Below, piece after piece: positions 43,440-52,018 of a DNA stretch of 52,770 bases; position 1 is the first letter of the stretch, and each line of letters begins with the position of its first letter. Source of the stretch: a bacterium (GTDB lineage: Bacteria > Patescibacteriota > Microgenomatia > UBA1400 > PJMF01); NCBI GenBank assembly GCA_017431625.1, contig JAFRKQ010000031.1, positions 1 through 52,770 on the forward strand. The letters are read 5' to 3'. Below the pieces are notes generated by a model. The model had not been told where the DNA came from, did not search any database, and saw nothing but the letters and a program-made list of their open reading frames with translations. The translations under genes were made by a program, and so were the position numbers.

Positions 43440-44417
43440 ATGACGAACTGGTCACGATGGCTTATCTTTTTGGTAATGCTAACAACATATGTCTCTCCCA
43501 TCTGCATGAAAATAGGCGCGCACAGTGTCATCCACGCTGCCAAGGGCAACACATCCATGAAGCTCAAAGATGTGGCGCTGGGCAAAGTGGTACAGGTGGG
43601 AGAACTCAAATTCGTCAAGGTAGGAGATAATCAATATTTGGCCACCAATACATGTCCGCCTGGAAAAATGCTCGCTCCATTAGCTCACGATTGTGTAACG
43701 ATTCAGGAGTATGGTTGTAGCCAGCCAATTGGTACCATGCAAACTTGGAATGGTTGTACTAGCGCGAGTACACCAACAGGCACTAATTATTCCCTAGATA
43801 TCTGTCTAATGGATGAGCGCGACGGCAAGACTTATCAAGTGCGCAAATTTGCCGATGGTCATTGCTGGATGGTAACTAATTTAGCCTATGGACCTGGGTG
43901 TCAAAAAACCTCATTTAATAAAAGCAATGTAAGTCAAGTAGATGTAGTTGGCCCTGGACTTTATGGTGAATGTCGTTGGGATGAAACCAAGTCACTCAGC
44001 CTTACCTATAAATATGGCTATATGTACAATTGGCAAGCGCTGATACAAGATCCTCAAGCTTATTATGGTAATAATTATCAGCCATCAGAACCAGTACAAG
44101 GCATTTGCCCACATGGCTGGCATGTACCGCGAGGCAATACTAACAGCGAATATAAAGCTTTATATGAAGCTATTGGTCAACAAATATCATTCTTCTCTAC
44201 CGGTGGCAATTTTTTAATCGCTTTAGCCGGTCAAATTAGAGACACTAATGGGAACATTATAAGTCAAGACGCAAATGTTCAATTGTTCACTTCTACTCAG
44301 GGCAGTGGTAATAAAACCAATGCTGCTTATTATTGGTGGTTGCCACAAAGAAATTATGAATACTTAGACGATGGTAAATATTTTGGCGGTGCCCTGCGTT
44401 GTATTCAGGATTATTAA
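43440..44417 (+). CDS. secreted FISUMP-type protein (modular family, member 3)
   Basis: 325 aa. Signal peptide (about 1-35, ending IHAA), then the family N-terminal module (GNTSMKLKDV, GKVVQVGELKFVKVG, NQYLATNTCPPG). The rest is a Fibrobacter-succinogenes-major-paralogous-type domain (TIGR02145-like): DERDGKTYQVRKFADGHCWM, NLAYGPGC, YMYNWQAL and GICPHGWHVPRG, with a second half ending in GALRCIQDY. SD GAAAGG decides the start. It shares the N-module but not the C-terminal domain with the glycine-rich members. Confidence 0.82.
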   Translation: MTNWSRWLIFLVMLTTYVSPICMKIGAHSVIHAAKGNTSMKLKDVALGKVVQVGELKFVKVGDNQYLATNTCPPGKMLAPLAHDCVTIQEYGCSQPIGTMQTWNGCTSASTPTGTNYSLDICLMDERDGKTYQVRKFADGHCWMVTNLAYGPGCQKTSFNKSNVSQVDVVGPGLYGECRWDETKSLSLTYKYGYMYNWQALIQDPQAYYGNNYQPSEPVQGICPHGWHVPRGNTNSEYKALYEAIGQQISFFSTGGNFLIALAGQIRDTNGNIISQDANVQLFTSTQGSGNKTNAAYYWWLPQRNYEYLDDGKYFGGALRCIQDY

Positions 44418-44440
44418 CTTTGCAGTCTAACAACTTTTCT

Positions 44441-44489
44441 TATTTCGTTTCGTTCGCTCCCACACTCAGGTGTAGGAGCGAAAATTTTA
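44441..44489 (+). terminator. conserved 3'-UTR motif and hairpin of the 43440 gene
   Basis: TATTTCGTTTCGTTC (44441-44455) as after both relatives, then the stem CGCTCC..ACAC/GTGT..GGAGCG (44455-44480). GTTTCG (44447-44452) is complementary to the RNA 5' end CGAAAC (43191-43196). The T-run is weak. Confidence 0.7.
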
Positions 44490-44521
44490 TTGTATAAATT
44501 TCTGTACATATTTTTTGATCA

Positions 44522-44541
44522 GTGTTTAACAAATGTTAAAC
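44522..44541. repeat. 11-bp phased TTGTTAAAC array, copy I
   Basis: Units at 44522 (GTGTTTAAC) and 44533 (ATGTTAAAC), then a decayed third. Preceded by TGTACATATTTTTTGATCA, similar to the sequence before copies E-G. Confidence 0.7.
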
Positions 44542-44695
44542 GTTTTTATCATATTTTAAGATACAAACAAAATACAAAAATAAAAAATTATTGATCTAAA
44601 ATCTGTACACAAAATTTACTCAATAGCCTTCATCACCCGAAAGTTTAGATAAGATTTATTTTCGGGTTCTTTACAGGTGTGGTATAATAATACAG

Positions 44696-46261
44696 ATGCC
44701 AAAAAAAGCCAAATATACGAGTGAACAGCTACGAGCCCAATACCCCATCTTCACTTATCTTAAGTATAACTGGCAATTGATTGATCATGATGACGGCCAG
44801 TGCGACCTTGAACTTACTTTTGTTTACACTCTGGGAGACAGTTATACTTTTACACATCACGTTACCTTATACCAGGTGGAGCGCCAGCATCTTGAAAGGC
44901 AGCAAGCAGGATTAATAGACAATCTCGCCTTTCATCTCGGGATTGTGGAAGGATTTTCTTACTGGAAACTAACAGCTTCACCTCAGTATGTTATCGCCGC
45001 TGGCAGCCTGAGCTCAAGACAACTGCAATACTGGCATGAATGGCTCATCAATGGCATGAGTGAATACTTTTATGTCAATCAAATTGATTTCACCGCTCCG
45101 GATTTTGTGACTATCACGAATGCTCAACCAAAGCCAGAGGAACGTGGCTGGACCACCTATCATTTGCGTCCTTCACATCAAGGCAGACACAGTCTGGTCA
45201 ATCTTGGCGGCGGTAAGGACTCGGCAGTGATGCTCGATTTACTAGGAAAAGCCGGCGAAAAATGTGGTGCTTTCATTATTGCCCCCAATTCGCCCGCCGC
45301 CGAGACTCAAGCGACCTTAGCATCCTTACCAATTCATCGTGCTCGACGAGTATTTGATCCTCAATTGCGACAACTTAACGATCAAGGATTTCTCAATGGT
45401 CACGTACCCTTTAGCGCCAGCGTCGCTTTTATCGACTTACTAGCAATGGTGGCTTACGACTATAATTACGCCCTTGTGGGCAATGAGGCTAGTGCCGATG
45501 AGGTGAGTCTCACTTGGCTGGATCAACCAATCAATCATCAATATTCAAAGAGCACAAAATTTGAACGGTCATTTTTTGAATACCGTAGAGAATATTTGAT
45601 CAATAGAGTTGAATATTTCTCATTTTTACGTATTTTTAATGAGTTTCAGATTGCGCACATTTTTTGTTCAAACCCCAAATACTGGACAGTAACCCGCTCT
45701 TGCAATCGTGGCCAAAGGCAAAATATCTGGTGTCATCAGTGTGCTAAGTGTCTTTTCGTTTATTTGCTACTAGCTGCTCACTTGCCACTAAAAACTGTGG
45801 CTAGCGACATCTTTGACCACGATCTTTTGGACGACGAGCGGCTAGCACCACTATTAGAAGAGCTTTTGGGCCTGCGTCCTAGCAAGCCACTGGAATGTGT
45901 GGGTACGCGCGAAGAGTGTCAAGTGGCTTTTTACCTTGTGTACACAAAATGTGTACAAGAGTCTCAGCCATTACCAAAATTAATTGCTCGCTATTATAGG
46001 CAGATTTTACTACTGCACAATGATTGGCTCTCTTTAGTAGACAAATTGTATACATTTTTTAACTACCAGGCTTTTAAGCAATCAGAAATGGCCCAGTTGC
46101 GCACCGTCCCAGCACCGTGCCATTTTCTTATGGCTGATTGGGCCGTACCTATCGTCTTAGCCGCACACGAACAAGTGCTGCACGACTCCTACGAAATCTT
46201 GAAAAATCTATATGAAGAACAATTACCAAAAGTCAAGAGTAAAAAGGACGGGGACGTATGA
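44696..46261 (+). CDS. murL: UDP-MurNAc-L-Ala-L-Glu epimerase MurL
   Basis: 521 aa. A PP-loop-like ATP motif NLGGGKDSA (169-177) and the later segment SNPKYWTVTRSCNRGQR with WCHQCAKCLF fit MurL, which turns the L-Glu of UDP-MurNAc-L-Ala-L-Glu into D-Glu using ATP. The next gene, murD2, makes that substrate, and the two overlap by 4 nt, as in Xanthomonas and other bacteria with this route. TATAAT (44683-44688) is 7 nt before the ATG (leaderless). Confidence 0.9.
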   Translation: MPKKAKYTSEQLRAQYPIFTYLKYNWQLIDHDDGQCDLELTFVYTLGDSYTFTHHVTLYQVERQHLERQQAGLIDNLAFHLGIVEGFSYWKLTASPQYVIAAGSLSSRQLQYWHEWLINGMSEYFYVNQIDFTAPDFVTITNAQPKPEERGWTTYHLRPSHQGRHSLVNLGGGKDSAVMLDLLGKAGEKCGAFIIAPNSPAAETQATLASLPIHRARRVFDPQLRQLNDQGFLNGHVPFSASVAFIDLLAMVAYDYNYALVGNEASADEVSLTWLDQPINHQYSKSTKFERSFFEYRREYLINRVEYFSFLRIFNEFQIAHIFCSNPKYWTVTRSCNRGQRQNIWCHQCAKCLFVYLLLAAHLPLKTVASDIFDHDLLDDERLAPLLEELLGLRPSKPLECVGTREECQVAFYLVYTKCVQESQPLPKLIARYYRQILLLHNDWLSLVDKLYTFFNYQAFKQSEMAQLRTVPAPCHFLMADWAVPIVLAAHEQVLHDSYEILKNLYEEQLPKVKSKKDGDV

Positions 46262-47691
46262 GCGTTACATTCACCAAGACTCAACAAAAGCAACTAGCAA
46301 TACTCACCAACAAAAAAATTGTCATTTTGGGTGGCGGGCGTGAAGGCGTCTCCACCTATAAATTTTTGCGCTCAGTCTTCCCAGAAATGCTCTTGACTAT
46401 TGCCGATCGTAACGAAGACCTCATGGAGACTGACCCTTGGCGAGAAATCCTCACTAATGACGGTATGCTTCAGCATGTTTGCGGCCAGCACTATTTGCGT
46501 TGTTTGTCGCGTTTTGACACAGTCTTTAAGACTCCTGGTCTCCCCCTCTCCACCCCAGAAATTCAAGAGGCCATAGCCCAAAAGATCACTATCACTTCCA
46601 ATATGGAGTGGTTTTTTCGCCTCGCCCGCGGCCAGATTATTGGCATTACTGGCACCAAAGGCAAATCGACCACAAGCTCTTTAATTGCCCACGTCTTGCA
46701 GCAAGGCGGCCTGACGGCTTTTCTCCTGGGCAATATCGGCACCGCACCACTGTCATATGTCAGCCAGACCAATAGCAAAACTATCACGGTTCTCGAGATG
46801 TCAGCCCATCAACTCCAAGAGCTTCATGTCAGCCCCCATATCAGCGTGGTGCAAAATATCACCAGTGAGCACCTGGATTATTATCACTCGACCAGCGAGT
46901 ACGTGGAAGCCAAAACGTCCATTGTCCGCTATCAGAAAAAAACCGACACGATTATCTATTGTGATGAGTTTGACAACTCTCGCTACTTTGCCAGTCTCAC
47001 ACCCGCCCGCCGACTTACGTATGGGCTCAAAAACGGCTCCGGACATCGTGCCTTTATCCACGGCCACGGGCTCTTTTACTACGACCCACAAACAGGCCGT
47101 AGCGAGTCCGTCCTCAACTTACGCCTAACCAAATTACTCGGTCGACATAACTATTACAACATTATGCCTGCGGTCATTTTGGGTAAGTTATTTGGACTCA
47201 CAAATGAACAGATAAGTACAGCTATATATAGCTTTACACCTTTACGCCATCGTTTGGAATATGTCGCAACAGTAAATCACACCAATTACTACAATGATTC
47301 ACTTTCAACAACTCCAGAGGCGACCATTGCCGCCATCAAGACTTTCGCCAAGAAAAATATTCACCTAATTGCTGGTGGCTATGAAAGGCATCAGAATTAT
47401 ACAGCTCTAGCCACAACGATCCTAAAAAATCCAGTTCGATCAGTTATCCTCTTACCAGAGACTGGCCGTCGCCTACAACAGAATCTTCTTGAGATCGCTG
47501 AGCAAAAAAAGCTGGATTTGCCAACTATTCAATCTGTCTCTAATCTAGAAGAAGCAGTGGCTTTTGCCCAAAAAACCGCTCAGCCGGAAGACGTCGTCTT
47601 AATGAGTCCTGCGGCTGCTAGTTTTGGTCACTTCAAGGATTACGCTGAGCGTGGCGATCGCTTTTGTCAGCTTGTCAAAAATCTGTTATAA
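46258..47691 (+). CDS. murD2: UDP-MurNAc-L-alanine--L-glutamate ligase MurD2
   Basis: 477 aa. Mur ligase: N-terminal UDP-binding Rossmann part (VILGGGREGVSTYKFLR), P-loop GITGTKGKSTTSSL (near 129-142), EMSAHQLQEL and SEHLDYYHS, and a C-terminal domain with YNDSLSTTPEAT. Together with murL it is assigned as MurD2 (adds L-Glu) rather than MurD (adds D-Glu). It starts at an ATGA overlap with SD GGACGGGG. Confidence 0.88.
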   Translation: MSVTFTKTQQKQLAILTNKKIVILGGGREGVSTYKFLRSVFPEMLLTIADRNEDLMETDPWREILTNDGMLQHVCGQHYLRCLSRFDTVFKTPGLPLSTPEIQEAIAQKITITSNMEWFFRLARGQIIGITGTKGKSTTSSLIAHVLQQGGLTAFLLGNIGTAPLSYVSQTNSKTITVLEMSAHQLQELHVSPHISVVQNITSEHLDYYHSTSEYVEAKTSIVRYQKKTDTIIYCDEFDNSRYFASLTPARRLTYGLKNGSGHRAFIHGHGLFYYDPQTGRSESVLNLRLTKLLGRHNYYNIMPAVILGKLFGLTNEQISTAIYSFTPLRHRLEYVATVNHTNYYNDSLSTTPEATIAAIKTFAKKNIHLIAGGYERHQNYTALATTILKNPVRSVILLPETGRRLQQNLLEIAEQKKLDLPTIQSVSNLEEAVAFAQKTAQPEDVVLMSPAAASFGHFKDYAERGDRFCQLVKNLL

Positions 47692-47699
47692 TACCAACT

Positions 47700-49100
47700 A
47701 TGGCCCAAAAACACACCACACCAGCAACATCAAAGCAAGATGTACAAAAAAATGTCCATACACCAATAAAAAATTGGGGTGGTCTCATTTACACCCTGAT
47801 TTCCGCCGTGATTATCATCTCTGGGACCTACTTTGCCATTCGCTGGGCTCAAGGCGATTTTCGCGTTGATGAGAGCTCTAGTCTACTGGCTCGCGAGACT
47901 GGACTACTCCACGCTACCTCCAATCCCAAAGGGGCCGAGGTTTACATTGATGGTAAGCTCGCTTCAGTCACTGACAACACCATTTATTTATCACCCGGAG
48001 AATATGACGTCAAAATCAGTAAAGATGGCTATAGCTCCTGGAATAAGCATATTATTATTGAAAAATCACTGGTAGCTCAGACCGGAGCTACGCTTTACCC
48101 CTACTCGCCCAATATCACCAGTATTACTTACACCGGTGTTAAAAACCCACTCGCCTCACCCGATGGCTCCAAAATTCTTTTCTACACCGATGCCGCCTCA
48201 GTCCGCACCAAAAATGGACTTTATGTACTCGACACTACAAATTTAAGCCATTCACCGCAACAAATTTGCGATGATGATCCTGACTATGACTTAGAAAACG
48301 CCCGCTTCGTCTGGTCTCCAGATAGCAATGAAATTTTGATTGTCACGCCAGTAAAAACGCTCTTGCTTAATGCCAATCGCTTTGTCAATCTCCAAGCAAG
48401 TCCAGACGTAAGTTTTCAGTTAGCAGCTACTTGGCCAGCCTGGGAATCAGACATTGCCGCTCGCGAACAACAATTTGCCAACAAAATACCGCCAAAAGCC
48501 CTACAAATCATTCAAAGTAACGCCAAAAACCTTTTTCTCTCACCTGATCAAACCAAATTGCTCTACACTGCCACCGCCAGTGCCACTATCCCTGAAGGCT
48601 TGATTGCTGCCCTCCCAGCTCCCAATTCTCAGCCGGAAGTGCGTGACATTGAGGCTAACAGACTCTACGTCTACGATTCTTATGAGGATAGAAATTACCT
48701 AATTGGCAATGTAGAAGCTACTAGTAGTGCAAAATATTTGCTCACAGTGCCTGAGCCTTTGTCTACCAGTCATCGGCTAGCTCAAAATACTGTTACCCCA
48801 GTTTTGTGTCACTTGCAAACTGACGACTTGACACATACAATGAAAAATTTCACTGAATACTACGGCTCAGCTACCACTCGCGACTGGATTTGGATGCCTG
48901 ACTCAACTCACCTGGTGGCTGTCGGCGACGGACAAATTAACATCATCACCTATGATGGCACCAATCAGACGGCTATTTATTCTGGCCCGTTTGTTGATCA
49001 CTTTTTGTTGCCAGCAGCCAACAACACCTCTATCCTGACACTAGCCAATTTTAACCCTGGTACACCAGATAATATCTACGCTATCGAGCTCACTAAGTAA
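47700..49100 (+). CDS. PEGA-domain membrane protein with beta-propeller-like domain
   Basis: 466 aa. A membrane helix (about 29-49), then a PEGA domain (ATSNPKGAEVYIDGKLAS ... LSPGEYDVKISKDGYSSW), then WD40/TolB-like repeats (LASPDGSKILFYT, FVWSPDSNEILIV, WMPDSTHLVAVGDG). Extracytoplasmic. Start ATG 47700: its -10 TATAAT (47687-47692) overlaps the murD2 stop and is 7 nt away, so it is separately transcribed and leaderless. The earlier in-frame ATG is inside murD2. Confidence 0.85.
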   Translation: MAQKHTTPATSKQDVQKNVHTPIKNWGGLIYTLISAVIIISGTYFAIRWAQGDFRVDESSSLLARETGLLHATSNPKGAEVYIDGKLASVTDNTIYLSPGEYDVKISKDGYSSWNKHIIIEKSLVAQTGATLYPYSPNITSITYTGVKNPLASPDGSKILFYTDAASVRTKNGLYVLDTTNLSHSPQQICDDDPDYDLENARFVWSPDSNEILIVTPVKTLLLNANRFVNLQASPDVSFQLAATWPAWESDIAAREQQFANKIPPKALQIIQSNAKNLFLSPDQTKLLYTATASATIPEGLIAALPAPNSQPEVRDIEANRLYVYDSYEDRNYLIGNVEATSSAKYLLTVPEPLSTSHRLAQNTVTPVLCHLQTDDLTHTMKNFTEYYGSATTRDWIWMPDSTHLVAVGDGQINIITYDGTNQTAIYSGPFVDHFLLPAANNTSILTLANFNPGTPDNIYAIELTK

Positions 49101-49173
49101 GAGTTGAGATACTTGCATTTCCTCGCGCATTGCGCTATTTTTGTGGTATAATACCAAGTATTAACATTACAGT

Positions 49174-49247
49174 GGGTCCGTAGCTCAGTCGGTTAGAGCG
49201 ACAGCCTTTTAAGCTGTGCGTCCTGGGTTCGAGTCCCAGCGGACTCA
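49174..49247 (+). tRNA. tRNA-Lys(TTT)
   Basis: Acceptor GGGTCCG/CGGACTC, anticodon stem ACAGC/GCTGT with loop CTTTTAA (anticodon TTT), T-arm CTGGGTTCGAGTCCCAG. No encoded CCA. TGGTATAAT (49147-49152) upstream. Confidence 0.95.
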
Positions 49248-49269
49248 CTGAAATTGTTGGCTTATCCAG

Positions 49270-49512
49270 TTATTTTTGTTTTGATTTATCTTTAATTCGT
49301 TTGTTTAGGTCTTTGAGGGCCTTTTTACCTAGGCTATCAATGCCGATGGTTGTCCGATAATAAATACGGTTATAAAGGGCTTTTTTCGGATTGGTAATCC
49401 AACCCCAACCTCGTGGCATTTTCAAGCCGAGACGATGACGCAAAAAGCGTTTCCACGACAAACGCGCAGCGAGTCTCTTTTTGAGCGAAAATTTGCGAAT
49501 TCCCACTTTCAT
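49270..49512 (-). CDS. small highly basic hypothetical protein
   Basis: 80 aa with about 35% Lys/Arg (FSLKKRLAARLSWKRFLRHR, then MPRGWGWITNPKKALYNRIY), no membrane helix. TGTGGTAAAAT (TAAAAT 49524-49519) is 6 nt before the ATG, so it is a real leaderless gene. It could bind nucleic acid. Family unknown to me. Transcribed toward tRNA-Lys. Confidence 0.7.
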   Translation of the reverse strand: MKVGIRKFSLKKRLAARLSWKRFLRHRLGLKMPRGWGWITNPKKALYNRIYYRTTIGIDSLGKKALKDLNKRIKDKSKQK

Positions 49513-49574
49513 GTGGCTATTTTACCACAAACTGCCTCAACAAAAAAGACATTTTTGCGGTATAATACCAGCAT

Positions 49575-49646
49575 CGGAGTGTAGCGCAGTGGTAGCGCGC
49601 GCGCTTTGGGAGCGTGAGGTCGCAGGTTCAAATCCTGTCACTCCGA
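49575..49646 (+). tRNA. tRNA-Pro(TGG)
   Basis: Acceptor CGGAGTG/CACTCCG, anticodon stem CGCGC/GCGTG with loop TTTGGGA (anticodon TGG), T-arm GCAGGTTCAAATCCTGT. TATAAT (49561-49566) places the start within 2 nt of the mature 5' end. No encoded CCA. Confidence 0.94.
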
Positions 49647-49765
49647 CAGAAAAATGATATTGTTTGTCACCACTATCACCAAATTGATTTAATTTGTTTC
49701 TGGAGTTTTTTACCCCTAGACAAGCGGCTTACACTTGTGCTAAAATGTCTTTCAGAAAGGCAACT

Positions 49766-51169
49766 ATGGAAAACTTGGCAATCGACCCATCTGTAGCACA
49801 GGAATTTAGTGCCCAGGTCAATCGTCTCCCAACACAAGAAAACGACCCTTTAAGTGGCCTTAATCCTGAACAAACACCCACTGATCCAACTGTGCCAGAA
49901 ACTGCGACAGAGAATCCTCCCGATCTTGATCCAGCCGCTTTACTTGAACAAAAATATCATCTTGACCCGAATGGCTTGAGCGAACTTGAACGGCGCAATT
50001 TAGAAACAGCAGTTAGAATTAACCTTGACACCGCCGAATTTGGCCTAATGGGTGATAAAATCATTGCTTATGACTCACAAGGGAACCAAACTGCGATCAG
50101 CCTAGAGCAGGCCGCCAAGATCTGGGGCGTGAGCGGCAAATTTCGAGAAGAAATGCGACGTATGGCTGATTTGCAGCGCGAGCAAGGCGGCGGCACCACC
50201 CCTGAAGACCAAGAACATTCACCAATCGCTCCAGATGAATCGTTCATCGACCATTTGAATGAGTACACACCAGGCAACATTGATCGCGCGATCCATGACC
50301 AAATTGCCGGCGGTAGTTACGATATTGCGGTAGATTTTAATCTTCTAGGCAAACAGCTGGCCGCGCTCCCTCCAGAACAACAAGATCGTATTATTGCTGG
50401 TTTGCCGCTAGAAATGCAAAATTTCATCCACTCAGAGCGTTTTGATCAAATTTTGCGCGCGCAAACACCAGGGGATTTGGGAATGGTACTAGCCCCTGGC
50501 AACGGCGAAATAGCACGCATTGCCACCAGCCCCGAATACCAGCAAGCCACTCGCTTGGCCGACAGTCAAACACCAACAGAATTTCTTGATCAAGTAGTCG
50601 CCAATAATCCAGACGCTGCCCGCGAGGCAGGCATCACCCCTGAGACAATCAACACTATGGATCAAATCAGACACGCCGAGTCTATGAGTGACGTTGTTCG
50701 GACAGTGGCGGAACACTCCAATATTCCTGGTGCCCAAGAAATGCTCAATTCAGACGAGTTTCGCGGCCTCGCCACTTTTCTTGACAATACTGATCTTACC
50801 AGATTTGTTGATATCATCAATAGCCCGATGGTACCAGACTTTGTCAAACAGTTTTTGAAGGAAATCAATGCTGGCCTCGACAAAATTGGCGCCGACTATC
50901 AACAATTGGACCAAATGACTGGCGGTCAATTGGGCATTCTCAAACAATTTAAGCATCTCATCTCTGATCTTCTTACCAAACAAGGAAGGATGTGGGGAGG
51001 CATGTTTGGGCCCTCTTACTTTTTCAATATGGGGATACCTGGCTATGGACAAAATGGAGGCAACTTCATGGGTAGTTATTATCCAGGCTATAATCCGGGC
51101 TACAATCCGGGATTTACCCAATATGGCAATACCAATCCAGAAAGGATAAATGACAGCCAACAGCACTAG
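49766..51169 (+). CDS. hypothetical protein with Gly/Tyr/Asn-rich tail
   Basis: 467 aa from ATG 49766 (SD AGAAAGG; TGCTAAAAT at 49738-49746). Pro/Thr-rich start, helical middle rich in Gln and Ala, and a C-terminal tail (about 415-455) with PGYNPGYNPGF-type repeats. No signal peptide or membrane helix. Overlaps the next gene by 20 nt. Not recognised. Confidence 0.72.
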   Translation: MENLAIDPSVAQEFSAQVNRLPTQENDPLSGLNPEQTPTDPTVPETATENPPDLDPAALLEQKYHLDPNGLSELERRNLETAVRINLDTAEFGLMGDKIIAYDSQGNQTAISLEQAAKIWGVSGKFREEMRRMADLQREQGGGTTPEDQEHSPIAPDESFIDHLNEYTPGNIDRAIHDQIAGGSYDIAVDFNLLGKQLAALPPEQQDRIIAGLPLEMQNFIHSERFDQILRAQTPGDLGMVLAPGNGEIARIATSPEYQQATRLADSQTPTEFLDQVVANNPDAAREAGITPETINTMDQIRHAESMSDVVRTVAEHSNIPGAQEMLNSDEFRGLATFLDNTDLTRFVDIINSPMVPDFVKQFLKEINAGLDKIGADYQQLDQMTGGQLGILKQFKHLISDLLTKQGRMWGGMFGPSYFFNMGIPGYGQNGGNFMGSYYPGYNPGYNPGFTQYGNTNPERINDSQQH

Positions 51170-51389
51170 TCCCATTAACTATGATACGCTTCAATATGCC
51201 CAAAGGACTTGTCAGATCTTGGATAGTTTCGATACTACCGACAGTCCCGTCAAATGGGAATGTTTTGACACTCAAGCCTCAGGCGAAAGTGTCTGGGACA
51301 TGATCATGACAGCTTTCAAAAACAAGAAAAATCCGCCTGGAGTTTCCAAACAAGCATTGTCAATTAACAATCATCAAAAAGGTGCGTGA
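51150..51389 (+). CDS. small hypothetical protein
   Basis: 79 aa. ATG 51150 lies inside the end of the previous gene with SD GAAAGG 5 nt upstream, so it is coupled. Soluble, mixed composition (YAQRTCQILDSFDTTDSPVK). Function unknown. Confidence 0.6.
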   Translation: MTANSTSPINYDTLQYAQRTCQILDSFDTTDSPVKWECFDTQASGESVWDMIMTAFKNKKNPPGVSKQALSINNHQKGA

Positions 51390-51474
51390 AAGATAATTTA
51401 CAAGTGCTGAGCAAAGAGGTTACACACCACCATCAGAGATACAGCCAAGAAATGCAATGATTGATGCTGTTGTG

Positions 51475-51546
51475 TGTCCGCGCCGGGAATCGAACCCGGA
51501 TTTGCCGCTTAGGAGGCAGCCGTTCTCTCCATTGAACTACGCAGAC
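51475..51546 (-). tRNA. tRNA-Arg(CCT)
   Basis: On the minus strand: acceptor GTCTGCG/CGCGGAC, D-arm with GTTCAATGGAGAGAAC, anticodon stem GCTGC/GCGGC with loop CTCCTAA (anticodon CCT), T-arm CCGGGTTCGATTCCCGG. The 5' half overlaps the end of the NUDIX gene, whose TAA stop is in the anticodon loop. Confidence 0.92.
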
Positions 51547-52018
51547 GCTTTAAAGCAACCAAGTCAGGCGGCACCTCACCGTAAAAATCAGTCCACGCCT
51601 GAGTTAGTGAACAAAAATCTTCCTCAAACTTCGAGTGCATATTAAGAGGCAATTGATCGATGGCAAACCAACCCACTTGATCAAATTTTGTTGGCTCACC
51701 ATTACGAGCTTGTGTGCGCTCAATTTGCACCAAATAGGTCAAAATCAGCCAGTGCGACTTTATCCCATTATTTATGCGAATTGCGTTCACAGGAGCCCCT
51801 TTTTGCCATTTAATAGGACTACAGCCATATTCTTCACGCAACTCACGGATCATGCACTCTTCAGGCGTTTCGCCAAACTCCACCTTACCCCCACTATTGT
51901 CCCAACGCCCCCACTCATCACGACAGTTCTTCCCACGCAGGTTCAAAAACAAATTCTTCTGGCCGTCATGACAGACAGCGCATGTACCCACACCAATGTA
52001 ATCAATTCCCGGTTGCAT
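51509..52018 (-). CDS. NUDIX hydrolase
   Basis: 169 aa. Complete Nudix box: GGKVEFGETPEECMIR followed by ELREEYGC (about 43-66). It hydrolyses a nucleoside diphosphate linked to some group; the substrate is unknown. TTATAAT (52031-52026 TATAAT) is 7 nt before the ATG (leaderless). The last 12 codons are encoded by the tRNA-Arg gene, so mRNA and tRNA are alternative products of one transcript. Confidence 0.88.
   Translation of the reverse strand: MQPGIDYIGVGTCAVCHDGQKNLFLNLRGKNCRDEWGRWDNSGGKVEFGETPEECMIRELREEYGCSPIKWQKGAPVNAIRINNGIKSHWLILTYLVQIERTQARNGEPTKFDQVGWFAIDQLPLNMHSKFEEDFCSLTQAWTDFYGEVPPDLVALKRLRSSMERTAAS

Noticed and set aside
9880-44541. DnaA-box or plasmid iteron origin
   Set aside because: The 9-mer is not TTATCCACA-like, the arrays are short and spread over 35 kb, and there is no dnaA, dnaN or rep gene nearby.
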